From contig NZ_CP014504.1 in assembly GCF_001590605.1 (NCBI RefSeq), positions 992,001-1,056,000 of the forward strand: a DNA stretch of 64,000 bases, given 5' to 3'. Every line of letters begins with the position of its first letter. Within the stretch, counting starts at the first letter, position 1. The notes under the pieces were generated by a model, which was not told where the DNA came from, ran no database searches, and saw only the letters and a list, made by a program, of their open reading frames with translations. Made by a program: the position numbers and the translations under genes. This document shows positions 33,976 through 43,677 of the stretch, piece after piece. Source of the DNA: Pedobacter cryoconitis. GTDB taxonomy: Bacteria; Bacteroidota; Bacteroidia; Sphingobacteriales; Sphingobacteriaceae.

Positions 33976-36348
33976 TTATAAAATCTCAATTCCTTTTTCT
34001 TCTAATTCATCGAAAATTATCGAATTGATAGTACTCTTGGTATTTTCAGCCATAGAGATATCCTTACACCAGAAATAAACCTTAATCGTACTGCTGACCT
34101 TGTTTTTCGGAACAATGATCACCTTGGGCTCTTTACTCGTAAAAATGTTATCACTCGATGCGACAACACCCTTAATCAGATCAATAACTTCTTCTCGCTG
34201 GAAAGGATTACTCACGGAGAACTCGATCACTACACGCATCTGATTATTAGTCAGCGTCCAGTTGATAATATTATTAGATAAAATAGCTCCATTCGGAATG
34301 ATAATTTCCGCACCATCGTCAGTCAATAAAGTACTTGCCCGTATCCCTATCTCTTTAACTCTGCCTTTTTTATCACTGATTTCCACCACATCACCAATAC
34401 GAACAGTTTTATCAAAAATCAGGATAATACCAGAAACGAAATTACTGACAATATTCTGAAGCCCTAAGCCGATACCTACGCCCAAAGCGCCCAGTACTAC
34501 AGTAATCTTATCAATTGGTAATCCTGAAGCCGCTACGGCCAGTAAAAAGCCACCTATAAGCAAGACTAATTTGGTTACTATCAATTTAGAACGCTCCCCT
34601 TTGTTATCATCCAGCGAATCATCACCCGTATCTCCAAAGAAGTAAGCAATGTATTTCTGCAGAAAGTTGGCTACCCAAATAATCATCAGGAACAATAGAA
34701 TGCCCCAAAAGGTAAATACAAGGGTTCCAATTTTGCGTTTTTCGGTTAATACAGCTACTAAAGTGGTATATAAACTGTCAAATATGTTCAGGTTGACCAA
34801 TAATAGAGTCAACCAGATCAAAAATACCCCGATACCTAATAATCCACGCAGACTTTTTACAACCGGCTCCCAATCAAAATGCTCCGGATAATTCTTCTTG
34901 ATCCTGCTCGTTTTGATCTGCAATAAAAAAGCCTCAGTAATCACTCCTGCAAGGATAATCAAAGAGATTGCGTGTAGTAAAGAACTTACAGCGCTACTGT
35001 AAAAAATCTGGGTTAAAGTAAAACGGCCAAACAAATTACAGCTAATAGCCAGGAAATTAAAGACGATGTAAATGATACCAACACTCTTCAATAGCCTGTA
35101 TTTTATGGCTTTCTCTTTTAAAATTTTGTAACTATACAATCCAAAAACAAGAGAGGCAATACCGAATATCAATAATAACCAGCGTTGATAACGCGCAGGC
35201 ATTCCCAAAGAACGCAAGATAACCGGGAAAATAAGCAACACTACAAAAATACACCACTTGTAAAAAACCTCTCTCGGGAGTCTGTTAAAAAGTAACGCAG
35301 TAATGCTCAATGCCAATAAAACATGAATTGACTCTATATAAAGCGCAGGAGCCAATAAGTCAAAAACAGGCGCCAGTGTTAAAATGAAGATCAGCGTAAT
35401 CAGGTAAGGTTTTTGCCTGATAAAAGTAAAGTTCAAATCTTTAACCGACTCTAATTTACCTCTTTGCTTCAGGCTCTTAAAATTGAAATATACCCAGAAG
35501 AAAAAAGCAGCCCCAAGCACCAGTAATAAAAATCTGCTGCCCTGCGTATACTCGAAATAATAACCTGAAATTTGCTGCTCACTTTTTATAAATCTCTGGA
35601 AGTCGGTTCTTTTATTCGCTTTTTGATCTACCGATTCCCATAAATACCGTCTTTCCTTACTAAAAGCTTTGATGCTTACAGAATTAAGTTGGTTATCAGC
35701 TGTATACTTCAATTCCCTGACTGTGATAATATTAGCAGATGTACGTGCCTGAAGATTGTTGATTAAACTGGTATTGGATTTAATCAGGCTATCCATCACA
35801 ATGCGTTTCTTACCCAACTCTACAAATTCAGCCTTAAACATCCGCTTTAAAGAATCTGTTTTGAAGATTTTCATCAGCACAGAATCCTTACGTAACGTAA
35901 GAATCTGAGTTTTAAGCCCGTTTAATTCTTTGTCATACCGCTGCAGGTCATCCATACAACCTAAGTTGTTGGTCTCCAATTCATCCAACAAGGTCTGGTA
36001 CATTTGCAGATTCTGCACATTCAGGGTCCGGTCACTTTGTGACAGACGGTTTTTCAACAAGCCGATTGCCGCTTCGTCCTTCATTAAATGCATCGCGATA
36101 GGCTTCAGCAAATAAAAAGAAGAAGTAGTGACCTGTACCTGGTTGATAGTTTCAAACACTTTACCTAACCTGAGCAGATAATCACTCTTGTTGAGTACCG
36201 TCGAATCGCTCAGGTAAGAAAGATCATTACTTGCTTTAACAGCTTTCTTTTGCTGCGCCAAAAGCCCCGCACTATTAAAAAATAATACGATAAACAGGAT
36301 CAGCAATCCCGGGCGCTGAGCAATTGAAAAATGACTGTTAAACTTCAT
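33976..36348 (-). CDS. Large MscS/MscK-type mechanosensitive channel
   Basis: 790 residues from the ATG at 36348 (MKFNSHFSIAQRPGLLILFI; signal peptide ending LLAQ). A periplasmic coiled part follows, then many membrane segments (about 270-550) and the MscS pore helix GALGVGIGLGLQNIVSNFVS with IRIGDVVEI-like beta domain (here VRIGDVVEIS). It opens under membrane tension and releases osmolytes. The in-frame upstream extension to 36429 lies in the previous gene and lacks a signal sequence. It is 16 nt after that gene. Confidence 0.92.
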   Translation of the reverse strand: MKFNSHFSIAQRPGLLILFIVLFFNSAGLLAQQKKAVKASNDLSYLSDSTVLNKSDYLLRLGKVFETINQVQVTTSSFYLLKPIAMHLMKDEAAIGLLKNRLSQSDRTLNVQNLQMYQTLLDELETNNLGCMDDLQRYDKELNGLKTQILTLRKDSVLMKIFKTDSLKRMFKAEFVELGKKRIVMDSLIKSNTSLINNLQARTSANIITVRELKYTADNQLNSVSIKAFSKERRYLWESVDQKANKRTDFQRFIKSEQQISGYYFEYTQGSRFLLLVLGAAFFFWVYFNFKSLKQRGKLESVKDLNFTFIRQKPYLITLIFILTLAPVFDLLAPALYIESIHVLLALSITALLFNRLPREVFYKWCIFVVLLIFPVILRSLGMPARYQRWLLLIFGIASLVFGLYSYKILKEKAIKYRLLKSVGIIYIVFNFLAISCNLFGRFTLTQIFYSSAVSSLLHAISLIILAGVITEAFLLQIKTSRIKKNYPEHFDWEPVVKSLRGLLGIGVFLIWLTLLLVNLNIFDSLYTTLVAVLTEKRKIGTLVFTFWGILLFLMIIWVANFLQKYIAYFFGDTGDDSLDDNKGERSKLIVTKLVLLIGGFLLAVAASGLPIDKITVVLGALGVGIGLGLQNIVSNFVSGIILIFDKTVRIGDVVEISDKKGRVKEIGIRASTLLTDDGAEIIIPNGAILSNNIINWTLTNNQMRVVIEFSVSNPFQREEVIDLIKGVVASSDNIFTSKEPKVIIVPKNKVSSTIKVYFWCKDISMAENTKSTINSIIFDELEEKGIEIL

Positions 36349-36364
36349 GTATACCTCTCGGGCC

Positions 36365-37480
36365 TTAAATTGTTTTTTCGTAAATTCTGTATTTTTTATA
36401 AGGATCCCCCTTGATTGCCTTGATTGCATTGTTCACTAAATCATTGTGTTCTAGTGTCCATGATGCCTCTGCGTACTTTAATCCTTTAGCTTTATAAGCT
36501 TTAATGATATTTCCATATAAACAAGCCTCAATTCCCATTTTACGGTAACCTTCTACTACACCCAGCAATAAAATCCTGATTCCAGAAACCTTTTTCTTAT
36601 TCAGCAGCAGTTTAAAAATACCAGTAGGGAATAATCTTCCTCTTTTGATTTTGATCAGGATTTCATTGATATCCGGAATAGCTACGCCAAAACCAACAAT
36701 CTTTCCTTCCTGTTCAGCAACCAGGCAAAAATCCGGATCTAAAATCATTTTAAGATCTTTAGCCTGATAATCATATTCTTCATCATTCAACGGCACAAAA
36801 CCCATGTTTTTATCCCATGCTTTATTGTATACTTCGCGAAGGTTTTCTGCTTCCTCTTTGAATTTTTTCATGTTAATTTTACGGATAGTAATATTGCTTC
36901 GTAACAAACGTGACTGCAATTTATCCATTAATTGTACAGAACGGTCATCATAAGCATCACCATCCCACTTCCAGGCAATCAGATCTACCTGTTTCGCGAG
37001 GCCATTTTGTTCCAGCAACGCAGGATAGTAAGACGCATTATAAGGCATCATCACTACTGGGCGGGAATCAAAACCTTGTATCAGTAAACCGCAAGGTTCA
37101 TTGGTAGAGAAATTAACCGGGCCGATCATTTTAGTCAAGCCTTTCGCTTTTAACCATTTTTCAGCTTCCTGAAACAATAAAGATGCACTCTCTGCATCAT
37201 TGATACAGTCGAAAAATCCGAAGAAACCATCATTGGAATTGTTTGCAATATTGTGGTTGTTATTCTGGATTGCGGCAATACGACCAGTTACCTGATCTCC
37301 ATCATACAGCAAAAAAGTCTGCAGCGAAGAATGCTTATGAAAAGGGTGGGTAGTTAGTAAATCTTTTTGAGCAATGAACAATTCCGGAACATAGTACGGA
37401 TCATTTTTGTAAAGCTCATGAGGAAAATCAATAAATGTTTTAAGTTCTTTTTTTGATTTTACCGCAATTATTTTTTTCAT
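36365..37480 (-). CDS. GNAT-like acetyltransferase domain protein
   Basis: 371 residues, cytoplasmic. FVPLNDEEYDYQAKDLKMIL and VGFGVAIPDINE then RILLLGVVEGYRKMGIEACL fit a tandem GNAT-type fold; MGIEACLYGNIIKAYKAKGL is the acyl-CoA-binding region and the C-terminus is KKYRIYEKTI. Such proteins are widespread in Bacteroidota, with unknown substrate. Probably in one transcript with the channel. Confidence 0.8.
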   Translation of the reverse strand: MKKIIAVKSKKELKTFIDFPHELYKNDPYYVPELFIAQKDLLTTHPFHKHSSLQTFLLYDGDQVTGRIAAIQNNNHNIANNSNDGFFGFFDCINDAESASLLFQEAEKWLKAKGLTKMIGPVNFSTNEPCGLLIQGFDSRPVVMMPYNASYYPALLEQNGLAKQVDLIAWKWDGDAYDDRSVQLMDKLQSRLLRSNITIRKINMKKFKEEAENLREVYNKAWDKNMGFVPLNDEEYDYQAKDLKMILDPDFCLVAEQEGKIVGFGVAIPDINEILIKIKRGRLFPTGIFKLLLNKKKVSGIRILLLGVVEGYRKMGIEACLYGNIIKAYKAKGLKYAEASWTLEHNDLVNNAIKAIKGDPYKKYRIYEKTI

Positions 37481-37595
37481 ATGAATAATTTGATTGGAGA
37501 GGTTGATACCTGTTTGTAAGCCGATTTTATATTTCGGTCTTCAAATATATTCAAATGCATAATAGATTGTATGATTCGCTGGCATTTTGCCTGCA

Positions 37596-38018
37596 TCATT
37601 CTCCCCAGGCAGTTAACAGGATTGCTCTTGAACCCCCATAATTACGGTGTTCACATAGGTAAATTCCTTGCCATGTACCGAGCGCTAAACGCCCATTACG
37701 AATTGGAATCATCAAAGAGGTATCCAGCAAAGCTGTTTTCAGGTGGGCAGGCATGTCGTCCGATCCTTCCTCATCATGCAGATAATCCGGATCATTCTCC
37801 GGAACTGCTTTATTGAAAAATATTTCGAAATCATGGCGTACTGTCGGGTCAGCATTCTCATTAATCGTTAGCGAAGCAGAGGTATGTTGAATAAAAACCT
37901 GGCAAATACCCGTTTTTAGCGTACTGATTTCCGGAAACGCCTGAAGAATATCAGAAGTAATCAGGTGAAAACCTCTTTTTCTTTCTCGCAGAAGGATAGA
38001 ATGCTGATAGAATTTCAT
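37596..38018 (-). CDS. yjbQ: YjbQ/UPF0047 family protein
   Basis: 140 residues, usual length. HTSASLTINENADPTVRHDF, HDEEGSDDMPAHLKTALLDT and LGTWQGIYLCEHRNYGGSR are the family's conserved blocks with His residues that bind a metal. Members show thiamin-phosphate synthase side activity; the physiological role is unclear. Monocistronic by context. Confidence 0.95.
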   Translation of the reverse strand: MKFYQHSILLRERKRGFHLITSDILQAFPEISTLKTGICQVFIQHTSASLTINENADPTVRHDFEIFFNKAVPENDPDYLHDEEGSDDMPAHLKTALLDTSLMIPIRNGRLALGTWQGIYLCEHRNYGGSRAILLTAWGE

Positions 38019-38083
38019 TTTTGTTATTTAGGGTTCTATTATCATCAACGGTATTTCTCCTGTAATCATATAATCAGGTTAAC

Positions 38084-38112
38084 AAAAAAAGGGGCAACCA
38101 TTTGGATGCCCC
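38084..38112 (-). terminator. Intrinsic terminator of the TonB receptor gene
   Basis: GGGGCAACC (38091-38099) pairs with GGATGCCCC (38104-38112) with one mismatch, and the A-run 38084-38090 gives seven T on the minus strand. Confidence 0.88.
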
Positions 38113-38134
38113 CTTTAAAATCGAATACCAGCTA

Positions 38135-40567
38135 CTAATAGTTAATCGTATAACTTACGTTATAAGTACGACCTCTGCCTAAGTAATAATAAGTTTGAGG
38201 AACCCCCAACGTGCTGTAAAGAACCTGAGCACGTTTACTCCAGATAGTTTGATACTCTTTATTTAATAAGTTTTGTACACCAAATGATAACGTTCCAAGA
38301 GGTAACTTAACATGGCCTAACAAATCTACTGTTGTATATCCTTTCAATTCGTTGTTCACATTGTCTTTCAAGTCAAAAGAGTGAAAGCCTTGCGCTTTAA
38401 ATCCAATTGACTTATTGCTCCATCCAATAAATGCGGTTGCTTTTGACGGACTTGCATTGCTGATATCCTGTGATTTCCACGAGTCATCCGCTTTGAATTG
38501 AGATTTGATATACAAACCATTTCCACCAATTTCAAAACCACTTGGTAAGGTCGCTGAGACAGAAGCTTCAGCACCAAAATTACGTTGCTTACGGTCAATT
38601 ACTTCAACAGCGAAGTTGGCTGTATTTGTTTTCATGTCTTTATCAGACCAGGAATAGAAAGCAGCAACCTGTGCATTCAGTACTTTACCGCGATGACGCC
38701 ATCCTGTTTCTAACTGGTTGGTTTTTAATCCTGTAAGTGGAGATGTGGTTACACTGCTTCCTTTAACTAAATCCCAGTTTGCACCATTTAGCGCATAAGT
38801 ACCCTGACCATAATATTTAGCCGGGTCAGCCAGGTTAAAACCTTGTGCAAAGTTAACCCAAACCTGCTCAGGTGCAGAGATTTTGTAAACCAGACCACCA
38901 TTTAACAAGTTAACGTCATAGTTACTTTTACCACCTGGAATAGTAGCAGCAGTTTTACCTAAACCAAAAATAATAGGTACTTGTGCATTAATTCCAACAA
39001 AATCGGCAACTTTTACATACATTCTTTGCTGTCTGACACCACCTGATAAACTCAACTTGCTTGTCAGATTCCATTGCGCCTGCATAAAACCAGAAAGACT
39101 ATTGATATCAACACCAGGATAACGGCGTACTGTTGCAATTCCATTGTTGATCATTCCACCGCTTGAAGCAGCAAGCGCTCTGTCAAATACAGTTTGATTA
39201 CCAATAAAGTTTTCATTATCACCGTCAACACCATAAGTTAAATTAAAAGCTGACCATTGTTTGGCAAGCACTAACTTCACCGCACTATATCTGGTCGTTT
39301 GAACCGTAGAACCTGCATAAATAAGGCGGCCACCGGGTATCGCCGGGTTAATCACCTGACCAGGGAAAGGGTGGAAGCTGAATTTTTCATTTCTGCTTGA
39401 TCCCTGGATATATAAATCCTGGCCACCTAAAATATCCGAAGCATGGTATTCAGCATTGATCGATGCACGTGATGTTTGTGGTTTTACAGAGGATGAAAAA
39501 CCATTTCTCATTTCTAAAAGCTCTGGTTTAGCTAATAAACCAGCATAATTAGCACCTAGAAAAAGATCTTTATTACCTACATAACCAGAATTGTAATACT
39601 GTGCATTTACTTTCAAAGTTTGTTTGGCAGTCAACTTAAATTCTGTATTTGCGAAAATATCAAAAGATTGGTTGTACTGTAAATCTGTTTGTGTAATATC
39701 TGTGAAGATCTGTTTGTTATTCGCATCGAAAGCAGCATTGTTTTTCTGATAAGCAATACCAATTCTGCCTTTAAAGTTCTCACTGCCACCAGAAATAGAC
39801 TGCGCAAAACGCACATCATGATCAGCATTTTGTTTTAAACCACTGCGGATACCAGCTTCAGTTGTGAAAGCAGGAGGGCCAGCCTGTCCTTTTTTAGTGA
39901 TAATATTGATAATTCCACCCGTTGCGCCGCCACCATAAATTGAGCTTGCTCCAGAAAGTACTTCAATGCGTTCAATGTTAAAAGGATCAACCGAATCAAA
40001 CTGTCTGCTGACCGATCTTGTACTGTTTAAAGAAACACCGTCAATCATCACCAGGACATTTCTGCCTCTTAAGTTCTGACCAAAGTTTGTACGGCCTTCA
40101 GGACCGGCGTCCAAACCAGGAATCAATCTGGCTAAAGCCTCTTTTAAGCTAACACCACCTTTAATCTGTTCCTGTAAACGTTGATTGTCAATGATCCATA
40201 CTGTTCCTGGAATTTCACTAACCTTACTCGGTTTACGTGAAGAAACTACAACAACTTCATCCATAGTATTGCTTGGATCAAGTGCCAGCTCCAGGTTCAA
40301 CTGTTGATCTTTAACTAAAGTTACTTTTCTAACGGTTTGGTTGTAACCGATATAACTCACAATCAGATTGTAAGTACCTGGCTCAAGTTTTAATTCAAAA
40401 TGTCCTTCCTTGTCAGTACTGGTTTCCAGCTTTTTGCCCTCAATTTTGACATTTGCTCCGCTAAGCGGTTCGGTATTGTGACTAATGATTCCACTTATCG
40501 TCTGCGCATTGGCGCCTGCGTTAAAAGCAATCATTAATATTAAAATTAAGTATAGATTTTTTCTCAT
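38135..40567 (-). CDS. TonB-dependent siderophore receptor
   Basis: 810 residues from the ATG at 40567 (MRKNLYLILILMIAFNAGAN, signal ending AQ). N-terminal carboxypeptidase-like beta-sandwich (about 22-100), plug (about 115-235; VSLKEALARLIPGLDAGPEG, then FGQNLRGRNVLVMIDGVSLN) and barrel ending NVSYTINY. No STN domain, so no FecR-type signalling. It faces the PepSY gene and the siderophore genes across a Fur-like palindrome, so it probably takes up the siderophore made here or a related ferric chelate. Confidence 0.93.
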   Translation of the reverse strand: MRKNLYLILILMIAFNAGANAQTISGIISHNTEPLSGANVKIEGKKLETSTDKEGHFELKLEPGTYNLIVSYIGYNQTVRKVTLVKDQQLNLELALDPSNTMDEVVVVSSRKPSKVSEIPGTVWIIDNQRLQEQIKGGVSLKEALARLIPGLDAGPEGRTNFGQNLRGRNVLVMIDGVSLNSTRSVSRQFDSVDPFNIERIEVLSGASSIYGGGATGGIINIITKKGQAGPPAFTTEAGIRSGLKQNADHDVRFAQSISGGSENFKGRIGIAYQKNNAAFDANNKQIFTDITQTDLQYNQSFDIFANTEFKLTAKQTLKVNAQYYNSGYVGNKDLFLGANYAGLLAKPELLEMRNGFSSSVKPQTSRASINAEYHASDILGGQDLYIQGSSRNEKFSFHPFPGQVINPAIPGGRLIYAGSTVQTTRYSAVKLVLAKQWSAFNLTYGVDGDNENFIGNQTVFDRALAASSGGMINNGIATVRRYPGVDINSLSGFMQAQWNLTSKLSLSGGVRQQRMYVKVADFVGINAQVPIIFGLGKTAATIPGGKSNYDVNLLNGGLVYKISAPEQVWVNFAQGFNLADPAKYYGQGTYALNGANWDLVKGSSVTTSPLTGLKTNQLETGWRHRGKVLNAQVAAFYSWSDKDMKTNTANFAVEVIDRKQRNFGAEASVSATLPSGFEIGGNGLYIKSQFKADDSWKSQDISNASPSKATAFIGWSNKSIGFKAQGFHSFDLKDNVNNELKGYTTVDLLGHVKLPLGTLSFGVQNLLNKEYQTIWSKRAQVLYSTLGVPQTYYYLGRGRTYNVSYTINY

Positions 40568-40606
40568 TTGTTTGGGTTTTTGATTTTTACACCGCAAAGC
40601 AATGAT

Positions 40607-40629
40607 TTATTTGGATTAATTCCAAATAA
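40607..40629. promoter_or_regulatory. Fur-like palindrome between receptor and PepSY genes
   Basis: TTATTTGGA-TTAAT-TCCAAATAA: two perfect 9-bp arms around 5 bp, in the 97-bp divergent region. Size and AT-rich TATTT..AAATA arms fit an iron-responsive Fur operator serving both genes. Confidence 0.65.
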
Positions 40630-40664
40630 TGACTTATTTTTATATTTTTAATCAAATATTAAGA

Positions 40665-41780
40665 ATGAACTTGAAGAAGATTGCGCGTCTCGCACACCGG
40701 TGGTTGGGTTTAACCTCTGGATTAGTGGTATTTATTGTGAGTATAACCGGTTGTCTGTACGCTTTTCAAGATGAAATAAGAGATGCTACAGAACCCTGGC
40801 GTAAAATCGAAGTACAAAATAAACCAGTACTTTTGCCCTCTAAACTCAGCGCAATCGCAAAAGGAGTTCATCCCGAACTCGAGGTAGGCAGAATCGTTTA
40901 TGTCAGTAAAGACAGGGCAGCCGTAATTTTTTTAACAGGAAAAGGACAATTCTACACCGTTCATATTAATCCGTACTCTGGCCAGGTACTCCATGATCAA
41001 AACCTGCGCAAAGACTTTTTTACTATTGTCCAGTTTATCCATATCTACCTGCTATTGCCCGGGCCAATCGGGAAAATGGTAGTTGGTGTATCCGTATTTA
41101 TATTTTTATTCATGCTGATTAGCGGAGTGATCATCTGGTGGCCTAAACGAAAAACACAAGTTAAACGGTCATTGACCATTAAATTCAATGGAAAATGGCG
41201 ACGTGTAAACTATGATCTGCATAGCGTTTTAGGAGTTTATACTTGCGTAATCGCTTTTGTTCTGGCCTTTACGGGTCTGTCAATTAGTTATGACTGGTTG
41301 AAAACAGGGGTAAAGAACACAATTAACCTGGGCAATGCCTACGCGCTGGAAGAAAAAATTCCGGTGGTGAAAGTAACCAAACTGCTGGACTCAAATAAAT
41401 TATTGGATGTTGCCTTTTTGCAAACTGTAAAAAAATCTCCGTATTCAGACATGTTTCTGATTGCTCCACTAACAAAAGGCTCAGCAGTACTGGACATCAC
41501 AGTTTATGAGCAAGCACTATTCTATTACAAAAGTGACCGGTATTACTTCAATGCCAATACTGGTGCTTTAGTCAAAGAACTGGCTCACCGTGATAAAAGC
41601 AATGGACTAAAATTAAATGAAATGTCTTATGATTTGCACACCGGACAGATACTAGGCACAACAGGTAAAATCATTGCCTTTATGTCCAGTTTTATCTGCG
41701 CCAGCTTACCCTTAACCGGCTTTCTTTTCTGGAGAGGCAAGCGAAAAGACAAGCGAAAAGCCCTCGCCAATAAAAGTTAA
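40665..41780 (+). CDS. PepSY-TM membrane protein, probable ferric-siderophore reductase
   Basis: 371 residues, start at the ATG 40665 (MNLKKIARLAHRWLGLTSGL). Four membrane segments are visible (about 12-35, 130-160, 190-215, 335-360) with periplasmic PepSY parts between, and conserved His/Trp near the N-terminus (AHRWLG) plus DLHSVLGVY and DLHTGQILG. The PiuB/PepSY_TM family is linked to iron release from siderophores. Adjacent to a TonB receptor and a siderophore cluster. Confidence 0.88.
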   Translation: MNLKKIARLAHRWLGLTSGLVVFIVSITGCLYAFQDEIRDATEPWRKIEVQNKPVLLPSKLSAIAKGVHPELEVGRIVYVSKDRAAVIFLTGKGQFYTVHINPYSGQVLHDQNLRKDFFTIVQFIHIYLLLPGPIGKMVVGVSVFIFLFMLISGVIIWWPKRKTQVKRSLTIKFNGKWRRVNYDLHSVLGVYTCVIAFVLAFTGLSISYDWLKTGVKNTINLGNAYALEEKIPVVKVTKLLDSNKLLDVAFLQTVKKSPYSDMFLIAPLTKGSAVLDITVYEQALFYYKSDRYYFNANTGALVKELAHRDKSNGLKLNEMSYDLHTGQILGTTGKIIAFMSSFICASLPLTGFLFWRGKRKDKRKALANKS

Positions 41781-41908
41781 AAATATTTCTTTCTTTTTAT
41801 CGATTTAGCAGCAAAGCAGCCGCATGGAACTGCTATGTTATAAAAATATTAACTCAATATTTTAAAAATAATATTAAAATATCGCTGTAAATCAGTTGTT
41901 TGTGGCAT

Positions 41909-41951
41909 TATTGGTAATTAGTCTAAATATAATTTGTAATTGTTCTAAATA
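41909..41951 (+). promoter_or_regulatory. Tandem Fur-like half-palindromes before the siderophore operon
   Basis: Two 21-bp boxes end in TCTAAATA (41909-41929 and 41931-41951), each with a weaker left arm (TATTGGTA, AATTTGTA). They resemble the palindrome at 40607. They lie in the 355-bp gap before the decarboxylase gene; the rest of the gap holds AT-rich sequence and one short open frame. Confidence 0.5.
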
Positions 41952-41983
41952 ACATCTTACTTAGCGAAGAAATTTAAACTGTA

Positions 41984-42112
41984 ATGAAGAAGAGGATCTT
42001 AAATCTTGTTTTCGCTCTTATTGGTTTCCCTTCTGCTGATTTAAATCCGCACCGGACTTCATATTTATACAGGATCACAAACACGCTTATTAATACCCCC
42101 CTAATTATATAA
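41984..42112 (+). CDS. Possible 42-residue leader peptide (doubtful)
   Basis: An ATG at 41984 opens MKKRILNLVFALIGFPSADL and ends at a TAA at 42110-42112, 23 nt before the decarboxylase. The positively charged start and hydrophobic stretch resemble a leader peptide. It has no recognisable homology and could be chance. Confidence 0.3.
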   Translation: MKKRILNLVFALIGFPSADLNPHRTSYLYRITNTLINTPLII

Positions 42113-42135
42113 AACCGTGAATAATTAAGACCGAT

Positions 42136-43677
42136 ATGCTATCAATCAACCTACAAGAAGAACAGTTAATCACATTATTTGAAAATAATCCTCAAAAGGA
42201 TATTTTCCATCACGACAACCAGGAAGAATATCTGGATGCCATAGGTAAAGTAACCCTTGCCGTAAAGCGTTTCCTGGATAACAATAAAAAACCATTCAGC
42301 GGAGTAACTCCGGCAGAATTACGTCCATTATTTGCAAAAGTGGATTTTGATAAGCCCTTACCAGACTACGATAGTCTTTTGGATGAGGTAGAAAACCTAT
42401 ACACCAACCATGCTGTAGCCTTTCATCATCCAGAATATATTGCCCATTTAAATTGCCCGCTGGTTATTCCTGCGATTGCGGCAGAGGTGATGATCTCTTC
42501 TATCAACTCATCTTTAGACACTTGGGATCAAAGCGCTGGCGGAACCTTAATGGAACAGAAGCTAATTGAATGGACATGTAAAGAAATCGGTTTCGGTGAC
42601 CTTTCAGATGGAATCTTTACCAGTGGCGGTACCCAAAGTAACCTGATGGGCTTATTGCTTGCCAGAGATCATTATGCCTTTAAACTCTTGAACCACAATA
42701 TCAAACAAGATGGTTTGCCGGCTGAAGCTTCACGTTTCAGGATCTTTGTTTCAGAGATGGCCCACTTCAGCATTCAGAAAAATGCTTCTTTACTGGGACT
42801 GGGTGAAAAAGCCGTGGTGAAAATTAAAACCGATCGTAGCTTCAGAATGAACTCTGTACTGCTTGAAGATGCCATTAAACAAGAGATCGCCCTAGGAAAT
42901 ATCCCTATTGCGATTGTAGGTACCGCAGGAACGACCGATTTCGGGAATATTGATCCCTTACAAGAGATAGGCCGTTTAAGTACTAAATATGACTTGTGGT
43001 TCCATGTAGATGCTGCCTATGGCTGCGGTTTACTGTTAGCCAATAAATCCCGCAAGCTGATCAATGGAATCGAACTGGCCCATTCAGTAACAGTAGATTA
43101 TCACAAATCATTCTTTCAGCCAGTAAGCAGCGGAGCCTTTTTGATTAAAGACAAGAAGTTTTTCGGTCTGATCACGCACCATGCTGATTACCTGAACCCT
43201 AAAGATCACGATCATGATGGTTTACCTAATCAAGTTAATAAATCTATTCAAACTACCCGTCGTTTCGACGCCTTAAAACTTTGGTTTACCCTGAGAATGA
43301 TGGGGAAAGAGAAATTAGGAGGGTACTTTGAGACAATTATTCATACTGCTGCCCAAATTGCTGCTATGCTGCAAGCAGACCCAGCATTTGAATTGATGAA
43401 CGAATCCGATATCAGTGCCCTTGTTTTTCGCTACAACCCAAGAGACGGACAAGCAGACCTGTGTGCAATGAATCAATTCATCAAAAAAAGTATGTTCAAC
43501 GGTGGAGAAGCACTTGTTGCAGGTACTAAAATCAACAAACAATTCTACCTCAAATTTACCTTACTTAACCCGCTCACTACAATTGACCACGTTAAAAACA
43601 TCTTCAACATCATCAAACAACATGGAAACGAATACCTACAGTTTAATAAAACTACAACAGAATTCTGGAGAAATTAA
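42136..43677 (+). CDS. PLP-dependent group II amino acid decarboxylase (siderophore pathway)
   Basis: 513 residues. GGTQSNLMGLLLARDH, GTAGTTDFGNIDPL, WFHVDAAYGCG and the PLP Lys324 in VDYHKSFFQPVSSGAF identify the family of DABA, lysine and aromatic decarboxylases. In siderophore clusters of this type it makes the diamine backbone (cadaverine from lysine, or diaminopropane from diaminobutyrate). No DABA aminotransferase is nearby, which favours lysine. First enzyme of the operon; the next gene starts inside its 3' end. Confidence 0.9.
   Translation: MLSINLQEEQLITLFENNPQKDIFHHDNQEEYLDAIGKVTLAVKRFLDNNKKPFSGVTPAELRPLFAKVDFDKPLPDYDSLLDEVENLYTNHAVAFHHPEYIAHLNCPLVIPAIAAEVMISSINSSLDTWDQSAGGTLMEQKLIEWTCKEIGFGDLSDGIFTSGGTQSNLMGLLLARDHYAFKLLNHNIKQDGLPAEASRFRIFVSEMAHFSIQKNASLLGLGEKAVVKIKTDRSFRMNSVLLEDAIKQEIALGNIPIAIVGTAGTTDFGNIDPLQEIGRLSTKYDLWFHVDAAYGCGLLLANKSRKLINGIELAHSVTVDYHKSFFQPVSSGAFLIKDKKFFGLITHHADYLNPKDHDHDGLPNQVNKSIQTTRRFDALKLWFTLRMMGKEKLGGYFETIIHTAAQIAAMLQADPAFELMNESDISALVFRYNPRDGQADLCAMNQFIKKSMFNGGEALVAGTKINKQFYLKFTLLNPLTTIDHVKNIFNIIKQHGNEYLQFNKTTTEFWRN

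Noticed and set aside
43502..43621. 40-residue extension of the NIS synthetase fusion
   Set aside because: It lies wholly inside the decarboxylase gene in another frame, has low-complexity Ser/Thr content and no family similarity.
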